NCBI GenBank assembly: GCA_022825135.1
Contig: JAJDYN010000012.1
Coordinates: forward strand, 124,001 to 188,000
DNA from: Gemmatimonadota bacterium
Lineage (GTDB): Bacteria; Gemmatimonadota; Gemmatimonadetes; Longimicrobiales; Gaopeijiaceae
DNA length: 64,000 bases
Reading direction: 5' to 3'
The position numbers and the translations under genes are program-made. Below, piece by piece: positions 10,311-18,719 of the stretch. Under the pieces are notes generated by a model that ran no database searches, was not told the origin of the DNA, and was given only the letters and a program-made list of their open reading frames with translations. The number at the start of each line of letters is the position of its first letter. The stretch's first letter is position 1.

Positions 10311-10631
10311 GTGAGTGAAGCGGGAACCGACGGAGAGCGTCGCAGAAGAAAGGGCATTCGCGAGGGGTTGAGCCAGGGGCTCGGTTTTCTTTCGGCGCTC
10401 AAGGACGCCATTGAAGAGACCCTGGCCGAGACCCGCGAGCAGAGCGGACCGAACGCCGAGGCGGCGCGCGATGCGTTGAAGGGCGCGTTGTCCCGGGCGC
10501 AGGCCGCAGCCGGGACCGCCCGCGACCGTCTGGACTTCGTCACCCGTCGTGAAATGGACCAGCTGCGGGAGGCGGTAGAGCGTCTCGCAGCCAGGATCGA
10601 GCGCCTGGAGCGTCAAGATCCGGCTGAGTGA
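10311..10631 (+). CDS. Small coiled-coil protein, phasin-like, unknown function
   Basis: A 106-residue, highly charged, all-helical protein with no membrane segment or signal peptide. The GTG start is supported by GGGAGGT 6-11 bases upstream. The middle (SALKDAIEETLAETREQSG) and C-terminal helices (FVTRREMDQLREAVERLAAR, then IERLERQDP) have heptad spacing. The C-terminal pattern 'DxVxRxExDxLRxxVxxLxxRIxxLE' resembles phasin-like and UbiK/BMFP-type accessory proteins. The resemblance is weak, and no function can be assigned. The gene lies 134 bases after murA and before the nusA leader. The rimP gene often occupies this position in other bacteria, but this is not RimP. Confidence 0.75.
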   Translation: MSEAGTDGERRRRKGIREGLSQGLGFLSALKDAIEETLAETREQSGPNAEAARDALKGALSRAQAAAGTARDRLDFVTRREMDQLREAVERLAARIERLERQDPAE

Positions 10632-10690
10632 CCGGCGACGCGCCGGGCCGGCAGCCCACGGGCCGCAGGAGCCGGCGCGGCCGGCGCGGA

Positions 10691-10758
10691 GCCTTGAACG
10701 GGGGTGGACAAACCCTTATTGTTCAAGGTCCGGGCGGGTCGTCGGCCGACGACCTTGA
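10691..10758 (+). promoter_or_regulatory. Mutually exclusive complementary segments in the nusA leader/promoter
   Basis: Three segments can pair in two competing ways. Segment A is CCTTGAAC (10692-10699). Segment B is GTTCAAGGTC (10721-10730). Segment C is GACCTTGA (10751-10758). A:B is a perfect 8-bp pair and B:C is another perfect 8-bp pair, so B cannot join both. A 16-bp palindrome GTCGTCGGCCGACGAC (10738-10753) lies between B and C. An intrinsic terminator begins 3 bases after C. The layout resembles an attenuator. Alternatively A and B could be an operator, because they overlap the putative -35 and -10 boxes. Confidence 0.5.
10694..10722 (+). promoter_or_regulatory. Candidate sigma70-type promoter for nusA-infB
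   Basis: TTGAAC at 10694-10699 and TATTGT at 10717-10722 are separated by exactly 17 bases. Each box matches the consensus at 4 of 6 positions. Transcription would begin near 10729, upstream of the terminator at 10761-10790, so the terminator would lie inside the nusA leader. Support is by pattern only. Confidence 0.45.
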
Positions 10759-10760
10759 GA

Positions 10761-10790
10761 GTGGGGAGCCAGTGGCCCCCGCTTTTTTTT
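10761..10790 (+). terminator. Strong intrinsic terminator upstream of nusA
   Basis: GTGGGG-A-GCC-AGT-GGC-CCCCGC folds into a 9-bp stem (one G-U pair, one bulged A) with a 3-base loop. Eight T residues follow. This is the clearest intrinsic terminator in the window. It lies 107 bases before the nusA ATG and 130 bases after the preceding gene. It either ends the murA-side transcript or, if the promoter at 10694 is real, attenuates nusA. Confidence 0.85.
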
Positions 10791-10896
10791 ACCCGGCAAG
10801 CCGGGTGGGACCGCAAGGGCGGGCCGCCCGCGACATGATCCCGATGGCTCGGGGCGGGCGGACGATCCGCCTGTGCCGGCAGGGCGAACGGAGTCG

Positions 10897-12243
10897 ATGA
10901 TAGCGAACTCGGGCCAGATAATCGCGGCATTCCGGGACATGGCCGCCACCAAGAACCTGTCCGTGGACGAACTCAACGAGTTGATCCAGGACGGGATCAT
11001 GGCCGGCCTCGCACGCATCCATGGGCCCAACGTGCGCGCGGAGATCGACGTGGACGACATGAGCGGAGCGATCGATATCGTCGTCCTCAAGCGTGTCGTG
11101 GACCAGGTCGAGGACGGCTCCGCGGAGATTTCCCTGGCGGAAGCCCGCTGGGACGACGAGGACTTCGAAATCGGAGACCTCATGGAAATCCCCATGGACT
11201 TCTCCGAGTTCGGGCGCAACGCCGTGATGGCAACCAAGCAGCGCATCGTCCAGCGCATTCGCGAGAACGAGCGCGACCGGATTCGGGAGGAGTTCGCGGA
11301 TCGGGTCGGCGAGCTGCTCTCGGGTGACGTCCAGCAGATCGAGCGGGGCAAGGTGGTGGTGATGCTGAACCTCGCCAAGGACGCGGACGCCATCATCCCC
11401 TGGAAGGAGCAGAATCCCCGGGAGCGTTTCCGTCAGGGCGACCCGATTCGCGCCGTGCTGAAGAAGATCGAGGAGTCGCCCAAGGGGCCTCGGCTCATAC
11501 TGTCGCGCGCGGATCCCGTCTTTGTCGAATCCCTCTTCAGGCTCGAGGTTCCGGAGATCTACCAGGGCATCGTCGACATCCGGGAGAAGGCCCGCGAAGT
11601 CGGCGGCAGAACCAAGATCGCGGTGTCGTCGCGCGACGAATCCATCGATCCGGTGGGCGCGTGCGTGGGGCTGAAGGGGTCCCGCGTTCAGGCGGTCGTT
11701 TCCGAGCTCGGCGGCGAGCGGATCGACATCGTGCCCTGGCATCCGGATCCCGAAGTGTTCGCCCGGCGGGCGCTCGCGCCTGCGCGGGTTGCGAAGGTCA
11801 TCAGCAACTACGACACCCAGGTGATCACCGCCATCGTCGACGAGGATCAGTTGTCGCTGGCGATCGGCCGGAATGGACAGAACGTTCGCCTGGCATCGCA
11901 GTTGATCGGGTGGCAGATCGACCTCTACGGGTCTCGCGAGTGGCTTGAGCGGGGAGCGGATACGGCCATCTTCCCGGATGCCGAGGAGAACTACGAAACG
12001 TCCGATTTCCCGCTCTCGGAACTGGAGTTGCCGGCCGATGCGCTGGAGGCGCTGGGAGGGGCGGGATACACCACCTTCCTCCAGATCATTAACCTTGAGA
12101 GGGGCGAGTTCCTGGCGATACCGGGACTCTCTACCGATGCCGTCGACCAGATCGTCGCGCTGATCGACGAATTGACCGTGATCGAGGGCGAGGAAGACGC
12201 GCAACCCGAAGCTCTTGCGGACGGACAGCACACAGACGGATGA
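10897..12243 (+). CDS. nusA: Transcription termination/antitermination factor NusA
   Basis: A 448-residue RNA-polymerase-binding factor that promotes pausing, intrinsic termination and antitermination. The ATG at 10897 (MIANSGQIIAAFRDMAATK) matches NusA N-termini. A GTG 24 bases earlier is in frame but less likely. The domains in order are the N-terminal polymerase-binding domain (to about 125), S1 (about 135-200, GKVVVMLNLAKDADAIIPWK), KH1 (GACVGLKGSRVQAVVSELGG), KH2 (LSLAIGRNGQNVRLASQLIG) and a C-terminal helix-hairpin-helix segment (LEALGGAGYTTFLQIINL). The acidic tail is short. The gene heads an infB-rbfA-truB cluster. NusA is known to repress its own operon in E. coli, which is relevant to the leader terminator. 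Confidence 0.97.
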   Translation: MIANSGQIIAAFRDMAATKNLSVDELNELIQDGIMAGLARIHGPNVRAEIDVDDMSGAIDIVVLKRVVDQVEDGSAEISLAEARWDDEDFEIGDLMEIPMDFSEFGRNAVMATKQRIVQRIRENERDRIREEFADRVGELLSGDVQQIERGKVVVMLNLAKDADAIIPWKEQNPRERFRQGDPIRAVLKKIEESPKGPRLILSRADPVFVESLFRLEVPEIYQGIVDIREKAREVGGRTKIAVSSRDESIDPVGACVGLKGSRVQAVVSELGGERIDIVPWHPDPEVFARRALAPARVAKVISNYDTQVITAIVDEDQLSLAIGRNGQNVRLASQLIGWQIDLYGSREWLERGADTAIFPDAEENYETSDFPLSELELPADALEALGGAGYTTFLQIINLERGEFLAIPGLSTDAVDQIVALIDELTVIEGEEDAQPEALADGQHTDG

Positions 12244-12317
12244 GACAGCCGGGGCACGGCGCGGACGGGGTTCGGTAGCCGGGCCAGGGAAGCCAACCAG
12301 GGAGAAAGGTCAGGGGC

Positions 12318-15300
12318 ATGCGGGTGTTCGAGCTTGCGAGAGACTTGCGGGTCTCGTCGCGGATGCTGTTGACGCTGCTGCGCAAGATGGGCGTAGCGCT
12401 GCACGGAGACAGGGATTTCGTGCCGGGCGACGACGTCTCGCGTCTCCTGGCGCGAATCGAGCGCGAGCGGCGGCAGAGCGGCTTCGGAACCCGTGAAGCG
12501 GTGCGGGCCGCCCTCGAAGATGTTCGGTCAACCCATGTCCGGCGGAGGCGCAGCCGCCGGCGAATCAGGCGCGTGACGCCGAGCGAAGCTGAAGTCGTGT
12601 CCGTGGCGTCCCCGGTCGGGATGGAGGAAAGCCCCGACTCGGCGGCTGAACGGGGCGATTCGATCCTGTCGTCTGGAGTGGCCGCGGACGGGTCGCGCCG
12701 TGCGCAGGAGTCCGTGTCGGGAGCAGCCTCTGTACTGCCGTCCGAGAGCGATGCGACGGAACCCGCTTCGGATGCCGGTGCCGCGGGACAACACGCGCCC
12801 AACGGCAAAGCGGCGTCTCTCGAGTCCGCAGCATCGCATCCGGACGCCGCCGACACCGGAACCGGGCCGCTGCCGGCTGGGGCAGACAAGCTCGATGGCG
12901 ACGCGGCGGGGACCGCCGGTGGAGAGGATGTCGTGGCCGCCGATGTGGTAGCTGCGGCGCGGATCGCGGACGCCGGCGATCAGCCGGTTCCGGAAGGGCA
13001 CGCCCAGGGCGGGCCGGCCTCCGCCTCGCTCCCGACCGACCATCAGGACGCGGTTCCCGACCCACCGTCCGGGAGCCAGCCCGCCGCTCCTGCCGCCTCC
13101 GACGCGTCGCCGACGTCGGCCTCCGCGCAACCTCCGGCAGGGACATCCTCCGACATGGGTCGTGCGGCCCCGACCGGCGACGCGCAAGTCACGGCGGGCG
13201 AGACCTTGCCGACTCCAGCCCGACCCAAGTTGCGGTCGGCGCGCAGTCAGGGCCCCGAAGGTCCCGTCCGTGTGGTGCGTCAGTCGGCCCGACTGGCTCC
13301 CGCGGCCAGCGCGGGGCCCGGCGGCCAGGTGCGCATCCAGGCCGAGGGATACGGGCCGGACGGCCGGCGGAAGCGGGGGAGGAAAAAGGGCAGAAGACGC
13401 CAGCGGGTCGACCAGGGCGCCGTTCAGGAGAACATCCAGCGCGTGATGGCCGAACTGAAGGGCGGGGGCCGGCGCCGGCGCAAGAGCCGCGACACCCGTC
13501 CCAGGGTGGAGGAGAAGGAGGCCCGCAAGGAGGAGGCCCGCAAGCAGGAGGAGCGTGAGGCCACCACCGTGCGCGTGAACGAGTTTCTTACCGTGGCCGA
13601 ACTCGGGGAACTCATCGACATATCGTCGACCGAACTCATCGGCTCGGCGTTCAAAAGCCTGGGCCTGATGGTCACGATCAACCAGCGGCTGGATTTTGAC
13701 CAGATCGAAATGCTCCTGGACGAGTTCAACTTCACCGCGGTCCGAGAGCAGGAGTACGGGGCCGCCGAAGAAAGCGAAGAGGAGGAGCAGGACGACCCCG
13801 AGCTTGCGATGCCCCGCCCGCCGGTGGTCACGGTCATGGGTCATGTGGACCACGGAAAGACGAAGCTGCTCGACTCGATCCGGGACACCAACGTCGTCGC
13901 GGGCGAATCCGGCGGCATCACCCAGCATATCGGAGCCTACCACGTTGAAGCGGACGGCGAACGCTCACTCACCTTCCTGGATACGCCGGGCCACGCCGCG
14001 TTCACCGCGATGCGCGCGCGCGGCGCCGACGTCACCGACATCGTGATTCTGGTGGTGGCGGCGGACGACTCCGTCATGCCGCAGACCATCGAGGCGATCT
14101 CCCACGCGCGCAACGCCGGCGTCCCCATCGTGGTGGCCATCAACAAGATGGACCTGCCGGCAGCAGACGCCGAACGCGTCAAGCAACAGCTTCTCAACCA
14201 CGACGTCACCGTTGAGGATTTCGGTGGCGACGTTCTGGTGGCGCCGATCTCCGCCCGCAGCGGAACGGGCATAGACGAGTTGCTGGAGAAGGTGCTGCTG
14301 CAGGCCGAGTTGCTCGAACTGAAGGCCAACCCGAACCGCCCGGCGACAGGAGCCGTGATCGAGGCCAGGCTGGATGTCGGGAAGGGCCCGGTCGTTTCCG
14401 TGCTGGTTCAGCGGGGTACCCTTCGAGTGGGCGACGACTTCATCTGCGGCAAGTTCGACGGCCGCGTGCGGGCGTTGCTGGACGAGCGCGGGGCGGTGGT
14501 GGCTGAGGCGGGGCCCGGCATTCCGGTGCAGCTTCTGGGCGTCAGGGGCGTGCCCCAGGCGGGCGACACGCTGCAGGTCATGGAGGCGATGCGCGCATCC
14601 GAGATCGCGAGCACCCGCCAGCGGCTGGAGCGCGAGAAGCTCCTGCGCATCAAGGATCGCGGGATCAGGCTCGGCGACTTCTCCCAGATCCTGTCCGCGG
14701 GTGAGGTCAGCACTCTGCCGCTCATCATCAAGGGCGACGTGGACGGCTCCGTACAGGCGGTGTCGGATACGCTCCAGCGGCTCAGCACCGCGGAAGTGCA
14801 GGTGGAGATCGTCCACCGGGCAGTTGGGGCGATCAACGAGGAGGATGTTCTGCTGGCGCGCACCGCCGGCGGTGTCATCATCGGCTTCAGGGTGCGTCCG
14901 AACGTCAACGCCCGGCAGCTGGCCGAGCGCGAAGGCGTGGACATCCAGGTCTACGACGTCATCTACGATGCGGAAAACGACGTGCGCGCCGCTCTCGAAG
15001 GCATGCTTGCCCCGGAGCGCCTCGAGAAGGTCGTGGGAAGCGCCGAGGTGCGCGAAACCTTCAGGGTGACGAAGGTGGGCACCATCGCGGGCTGCTACGT
15101 GAGCGAAGGGGTTGTGGAACACCAGTCGACGGTGCGTCTGATCCGTGACGGCGTCGTGGCGTACACCGGGGAGATCGCTTCGCTCAAGCGGTTCAAGGAC
15201 GATGTCAAACTGGTCCGCAACGGGCTCGAGTGCGGGATAGGAATCGCCAACTACAACGATGTGAAAGTGGGTGATGTCATCGAGTGTTTCGTGGTCGAGG

Positions 15301-15341
15301 AAGTCGCGCGCACCCTGGCCGGAAGTGCCCACGGGCGATGA
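12318..15341 (+). CDS. infB: Translation initiation factor IF-2
   Basis: A 1007-residue GTPase that positions fMet-tRNA on the ribosome. An IF2 N-terminal winged/helical domain opens the protein ([20 protein letters not shown]). About 230 residues of low-complexity Ala/Pro/Ser/Asp-rich linker follow, then a Lys/Arg-rich segment ([14 protein letters not shown]). A second N-terminal domain follows ([20 protein letters not shown]). GTPase motifs are G1 GHVDHGKT at 508-515, G3 DTPGH at 555-559 and G4 NKMD at 609-612. Domains II-IV follow, ending [16 protein letters not shown]. It is longer than E. coli IF2 because of the linker. It begins 74 bases after nusA; no ylxR gene lies between. Confidence 0.97.
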   Translation: MRVFELARDLRVSSRMLLTLLRKMGVALHGDRDFVPGDDVSRLLARIERERRQSGFGTREAVRAALEDVRSTHVRRRRSRRRIRRVTPSEAEVVSVASPVGMEESPDSAAERGDSILSSGVAADGSRRAQESVSGAASVLPSESDATEPASDAGAAGQHAPNGKAASLESAASHPDAADTGTGPLPAGADKLDGDAAGTAGGEDVVAADVVAAARIADAGDQPVPEGHAQGGPASASLPTDHQDAVPDPPSGSQPAAPAASDASPTSASAQPPAGTSSDMGRAAPTGDAQVTAGETLPTPARPKLRSARSQGPEGPVRVVRQSARLAPAASAGPGGQVRIQAEGYGPDGRRKRGRKKGRRRQRVDQGAVQENIQRVMAELKGGGRRRRKSRDTRPRVEEKEARKEEARKQEEREATTVRVNEFLTVAELGELIDISSTELIGSAFKSLGLMVTINQRLDFDQIEMLLDEFNFTAVREQEYGAAEESEEEEQDDPELAMPRPPVVTVMGHVDHGKTKLLDSIRDTNVVAGESGGITQHIGAYHVEADGERSLTFLDTPGHAAFTAMRARGADVTDIVILVVAADDSVMPQTIEAISHARNAGVPIVVAINKMDLPAADAERVKQQLLNHDVTVEDFGGDVLVAPISARSGTGIDELLEKVLLQAELLELKANPNRPATGAVIEARLDVGKGPVVSVLVQRGTLRVGDDFICGKFDGRVRALLDERGAVVAEAGPGIPVQLLGVRGVPQAGDTLQVMEAMRASEIASTRQRLEREKLLRIKDRGIRLGDFSQILSAGEVSTLPLIIKGDVDGSVQAVSDTLQRLSTAEVQVEIVHRAVGAINEEDVLLARTAGGVIIGFRVRPNVNARQLAEREGVDIQVYDVIYDAENDVRAALEGMLAPERLEKVVGSAEVRETFRVTKVGTIAGCYVSEGVVEHQSTVRLIRDGVVAYTGEIASLKRFKDDVKLVRNGLECGIGIANYNDVKVGDVIECFVVEEVARTLAGSAHGR

Positions 15342-15371
15342 AGCCGCGGGCGGTCCGGCGGCTCGCCGGCC

Positions 15372-15653
15372 GTGGTGATCGGGGCGGTCTCCTGGGACCT
15401 GCTGCTGCCGGGCTGCGTGTCCCTCAAGGACAAGCGCCGCGTCGTCCGGTCCCTGAAGGACCGCATGCGCCACCGCTTCAACGTCGCGGTCTCGGAGACC
15501 CACATGCGGGAGCTGCACGCGCGAGCGGGTCTTACCGCGGTCTTCGTGACCACGGAAGGGCGTCACGCGGAGTCGATTCGCGGCCACCTCGCCAGCTTCG
15601 TCGAAGCCGATGGCCGCGTCGTCGTACTGACGGTCCGCGATCCCCTGGCCTGA
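15372..15653 (+). CDS. DUF503 (YlxP-like) protein
   Basis: A 93-residue protein of the DUF503 family, a small alpha/beta fold often encoded between infB and rbfA. The family pattern is clear: VIGAVSWDLLLPGCVSLKDK, then RRVVRSLKDRMRHRFNVAVSE, with the conserved SLKDKR and RFNVAVSE stretches. A second GTG, 3 bases downstream, could also be the start. Its function is not established; a role in ribosome maturation is inferred from its constant neighbourhood. It is 30 bases after infB and 68 bases before rbfA. Confidence 0.9.
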   Translation: MVIGAVSWDLLLPGCVSLKDKRRVVRSLKDRMRHRFNVAVSETHMRELHARAGLTAVFVTTEGRHAESIRGHLASFVEADGRVVVLTVRDPLA

Positions 15654-15721
15654 AGCCCTCCCGGACTCGGGTGGAGGTCGGCGTGGGCGCCCGGTTCTTC
15701 GGCCCCGGCCCCTGAGCGCAG

Positions 15722-16093
15722 ATGGGTCGCAGGCTCGCCCGGGTGAACAGCCAGCTGCAGCGCGAGATCACGCGCATCCTCCGCAGCCAGGTGCGCGATC
15801 CCCGCGTGGGCACACCGGTGGTCACCGAAGTCCGGGCGACCTCCGATCTCTCGTTCGCGCGGGTCTTCGTAAGGCTGGACGGCGGCGGCCGTGAACGCGA
15901 TCAGGCCATGAAGGGGCTCGCCGCCTCGGCGCCGTTCATCAGGGGATCGCTTGGCGCGGAACTCCACATCCGGCGTGTGCCCGAGCTGCGTTTCGTCGAG
16001 GACACGTCGCTGGAACACGCCGCGCGCATCGAACAGATCCTCAAGGACGTTCTCCCCGGCGACGGCGCCGCCGGGGAAGGGGAGGAGGGGTGA
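15722..16093 (+). CDS. rbfA: Ribosome-binding factor A
   Basis: A 123-residue KH-fold factor needed for maturation of the 16S rRNA 5' end and the 30S subunit. The family features are visible: RLARVNSQLQREITRILRSQ, VRDPRVGTPVVTEVRATSDL, and the C-terminal RRVPELRFVEDTSLEHAARI. An ATG at 15722 starts the gene. The stop is overlapped by the GTG of truB, so RbfA and TruB are translationally coupled. A short acidic/Gly tail ends the protein. Confidence 0.95.
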   Translation: MGRRLARVNSQLQREITRILRSQVRDPRVGTPVVTEVRATSDLSFARVFVRLDGGGRERDQAMKGLAASAPFIRGSLGAELHIRRVPELRFVEDTSLEHAARIEQILKDVLPGDGAAGEGEEG

Positions 16094-16968
16094 GTCGCCC
16101 CCGCGACGGCGTGCTTCTGATCGACAAGCCCATCGGGCCCACCTCCCACGACATCGTCCGGGAAGCGCGCGCGCGACTGGGCCTCCGGCGCGTCGGCCAT
16201 GCCGGCACCCTGGATCCCTTCGCCTCGGGACTGCTCCTCCTCTGCCTCGGCCCTTCCACCCGCATTTCGCAATACCTGTCAGCGATGGACAAGACCTATC
16301 TGGCGACGGCCCGCCTCGGCGTGTCGACCACCACCCACGACCTGGACGGGGACACCGTGGACGACAGCTCCCGGTGGCGTGAGCTGGACGAGCGCGCCGT
16401 CGGTGATGCCCTCGCGGCGCTGCAGGGCCCGATCCTCCAGGTTCCGCCGCGCTTTTCCGCCAAGAAGGTGCAGGGGACCGCCGCCCACCGCCGCTCTCGC
16501 CGGGGCGAGGTGGTGGAGCTCGAACCGGTTCCGGTCGACGTGTACGAGATCCGGGACATCCGTTGCGCGCTCCCCTTCGTGACCTTTGCGGTGCGCTGTT
16601 CTTCCGGAACCTACGTCCGGGCGCTCGCGCGCGATCTGGGGACGGCGCTGGGGACCGGAGCTCACCTGACCTCGCTCAGGCGCACGGCGGTGGGCTCGCT
16701 GAGCGTCCGCGACGCCGTTTCTCCGGGCGAGTTGCGCGAAGAGGTGCCCCGGGCCGCGCACCTCCCTGCCGCGAGAGCGCTGGCGCACCTGCCTGCCGTG
16801 CGCGTGGACGAGGAGGACGCCGCGCGCCTGGCCTGCGGACAGGCCGTCGAACCGACCCTCGAGCCCGTGCCCGACGCCGATCCGGTGGTGGCGCTCGAGC
16901 GGGGAACCCTGGTCGCCATCGGGGCCTGCCGGGGCGGCGTGCTGCGACCGCGCAAGGTGTTCCGGTGA
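16090..16968 (+). CDS. truB: tRNA pseudouridine(55) synthase
   Basis: A 292-residue enzyme that makes pseudouridine 55 in the T-loop of tRNAs. The N-terminus GVLLIDKPIGPTSHDIV and the catalytic motif GHAGTLDPFASGLLLL are present, with Asp in TLDP as the catalytic residue. The later motifs IDxYEIRD-type (VDVYEIRDIRCAL) and CSSGTYVRALARDLG are also seen. The C-terminal region is shorter than a full PUA domain. The start overlaps rbfA and the stop overlaps ribF, each by 4 bases (GTGA). Confidence 0.96.
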   Translation: MSRPRDGVLLIDKPIGPTSHDIVREARARLGLRRVGHAGTLDPFASGLLLLCLGPSTRISQYLSAMDKTYLATARLGVSTTTHDLDGDTVDDSSRWRELDERAVGDALAALQGPILQVPPRFSAKKVQGTAAHRRSRRGEVVELEPVPVDVYEIRDIRCALPFVTFAVRCSSGTYVRALARDLGTALGTGAHLTSLRRTAVGSLSVRDAVSPGELREEVPRAAHLPAARALAHLPAVRVDEEDAARLACGQAVEPTLEPVPDADPVVALERGTLVAIGACRGGVLRPRKVFR

Positions 16969-17972
16969 CGGCGTCCGGCCACACGGAGGATCGCGGCGCG
17001 GGAGCGGCCCCACCCGCGCTGGTCCCGCGCTTTGAGCGGGGGAGCGTGGTCACGGTGGGGACCTTCGACGGCGTCCACCTGGGCCACCGGGAGGTACTCA
17101 GCGAAATGGGCCGGAGAGCCCGGCGCACGGGCAGGCCCAGCGTCCTGGTGACCTTCCGTCCCCACCCGCTCCAGGTCCTGAGGCCGGCGGACGCGCCCGG
17201 GCTCCTGACCAGTTCGGTCGAGAAGAAGGAGATCCTCGCGCAGAGCGAACTCGACTACGCCGTCTTCCTGTCCTTCACGCGGGCGCTGGCGCGCTATACT
17301 CCCCGGCGCTTCGTGGAGGAGATTCTGGTCGCCCGCATCAGGGTGAGGGAACTCGTGATCGGCTACGATCACGGTTTCGGCCGGGGGCGGTCGGGAGACG
17401 CGGAGACCCTGGATGGCATGGGAACGGAGCTGGGGTTCGACGTCCAGGTCGTACCGCCCATCGTCGCCGGGGGCGGTCCCGTGTCTTCGAGCAGGATTCG
17501 CAAGGCGCTGCTGAAAGGCGACGTCCGTGCCGCGCATACCGGGCTCGGGCGTCCGTATTCGCTGCGCGGAGCGGTCGTCCGGGGTGACGGCCGCGGAGAG
17601 CGCCTCGGCTTCCCCACCGCCAACCTCGAGATTCGGGACTCGCGGAAGCTGATTCCCGGCGAGGGCATCTACGCGGTGCGCGTCAGGTTGCCCGAGGGGG
17701 CGAGGGACGGAGCCCTGCACATCGGACCGCGCCCTGTCTTCCCCGGCTCCCCGGCCACGATCGAAGTGCATATTCTCGACTACAGTGCCGACCTCTACGG
17801 GGCAGAGCTCCAGCTGGATCTCATCGAACGGCTCCGTCCCGTGCGATCCTTTGCCAGCGTGGCGGAGCTGGTCAGTCGGATGAACGAGGATGTCCGGCTT
17901 GCGCGCCGCATCCTGACCGAATACCGCGACCGCCACTCCTCTCCACAGACCAGATCCCGGATGAAACCATGA
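16965..17972 (+). CDS. ribF: Bifunctional riboflavin kinase / FAD synthetase
   Basis: A 335-residue enzyme that converts riboflavin to FMN and then FAD. The GTG at 16965 overlaps the truB stop. Longer in-frame openings run back inside truB and were rejected. The N-terminal nucleotidyltransferase domain shows [16 protein letters not shown] and [13 protein letters not shown]. The C-terminal kinase domain shows [18 protein letters not shown], then [11 protein letters not shown] and [10 protein letters not shown]. The truB-ribF order is common. No FMN riboswitch is visible, as expected for a gene inside an operon. Confidence 0.96.
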   Translation: MTASGHTEDRGAGAAPPALVPRFERGSVVTVGTFDGVHLGHREVLSEMGRRARRTGRPSVLVTFRPHPLQVLRPADAPGLLTSSVEKKEILAQSELDYAVFLSFTRALARYTPRRFVEEILVARIRVRELVIGYDHGFGRGRSGDAETLDGMGTELGFDVQVVPPIVAGGGPVSSSRIRKALLKGDVRAAHTGLGRPYSLRGAVVRGDGRGERLGFPTANLEIRDSRKLIPGEGIYAVRVRLPEGARDGALHIGPRPVFPGSPATIEVHILDYSADLYGAELQLDLIERLRPVRSFASVAELVSRMNEDVRLARRILTEYRDRHSSPQTRSRMKP

Positions 17973-18313
17973 CCGAACTGACCCGGCAGACCTGCGAACC
18001 GTGCAGGGTCGGAGCCCCCCCTGCCAGCGAAGCCGAAATCTCCGCCTGGCGTACACAGATTTCCGACTGGGAGATCGTAGAGCGCGAGGGCATTCCCCGC
18101 CTCGAGCGCGTCTTCTCCTTCCCGGACTTCGTCCAGGCCCTGTCGTTCACCAACCGCGTGGGCGCGCTCGCCGAGGAACAGGGACATCACCCGGCTCTCC
18201 TGACGGAGTGGGGGCGCGTCACCGTCTCCTGGTGGACCCACAAGATCCGCAATCTCCATGTAAACGACTTCGTAATGGCTGCCAGGACCGACGTGGCTTT
18301 CGGCGAAGGCTGA
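17969..18313 (+). CDS. Pterin-4a-carbinolamine dehydratase family protein
   Basis: A 114-residue small alpha/beta protein. The family active-site pattern is complete: [20 protein letters not shown] followed by [14 protein letters not shown], supplying the paired His and the later His/Asp. The N-terminus carries a CEPC pair (residues 9-12) typical of bacterial members. The canonical role is recycling of the pterin cofactor after aromatic hydroxylation. No phenylalanine hydroxylase gene is in the window, so a role in molybdopterin or other pterin metabolism is also possible. The ATG overlaps the ribF stop. Confidence 0.92.
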   Translation: MTELTRQTCEPCRVGAPPASEAEISAWRTQISDWEIVEREGIPRLERVFSFPDFVQALSFTNRVGALAEEQGHHPALLTEWGRVTVSWWTHKIRNLHVNDFVMAARTDVAFGEG

Positions 18314-18340
18314 GCCCCTGTCGCCCGGTTGGAGCGCGCG

Positions 18341-18421
18341 CCTTGTAGCCTCCACCCCTTATGGCTAGCTTTGGTCGCCGTTTACAAGTCAGTGGGTTCG
18401 CGCCCGGGCTTCCCTTGTAGC
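18341..18421 (+). promoter_or_regulatory. rpsO: Leader with repeated and complementary elements upstream of rpsO
   Basis: CCTTGTAGC occurs twice (18341-18349 and 18413-18421). TACAAG (18383-18388), which can pair with CTTGTA in either copy, lies between them. The downstream pairing makes a hairpin of about 37 bases just ahead of the ribosome site GAGGAGG (18434-18440) and the ATG at 18451. A weak promoter (TTGTAG-17-TAGCTT, 18343-18371) would start transcription near 18378, keeping only the downstream hairpin in the mRNA. S15 is known to regulate its own mRNA through leader structures in several phyla. That this is such a leader is inference. Confidence 0.45.
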
Positions 18422-18450
18422 GTTCAGACTCTTGAGGAGGCGTTCCCGCG

Positions 18451-18711
18451 ATGGGATTCGTAAAGGAAGAAGTCATCCGGAAGTACCAGGTTCATGATGG
18501 TGACCGGGGCAGCGCCCCCGTTCAGATCGCGATCCTGACCCACCGAATCAATCATCTCCAGGGTCACTTCCGCGCACACAAGAAGGACCATCACAGCCGC
18601 CAGGGTCTGCTCAAGATGGTGGGCCGGCGAAGGCGGCTCCTCGAGTACATGAAGCGGACCGACTACGAGAAGTACCGCGAACTCATCGCGGACCTCGGTC
18701 TCCGCCACTAG
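18451..18711 (+). CDS. rpsO: 30S ribosomal protein S15
   Basis: An 86-residue primary 16S rRNA-binding protein, slightly shorter than the usual 89. The family core is seen in [20 protein letters not shown], then [20 protein letters not shown] and [21 protein letters not shown] strong GAGGAGG lies 10 bases before the ATG. The pnp gene starts 8 bases after the stop. The rpsO-pnp order is widely conserved and usually forms one transcript. Confidence 0.98.
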   Translation: MGFVKEEVIRKYQVHDGDRGSAPVQIAILTHRINHLQGHFRAHKKDHHSRQGLLKMVGRRRRLLEYMKRTDYEKYRELIADLGLRH

Positions 18712-18719
18712 GTCAGAGC

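Noticed and set aside
10628-10900. Possible 90-codon gene between the coiled-coil gene and nusA
   Set aside because: It would run through the promoter, the complementary segments and the intrinsic terminator, and its product is Arg/Gly-rich with no family.
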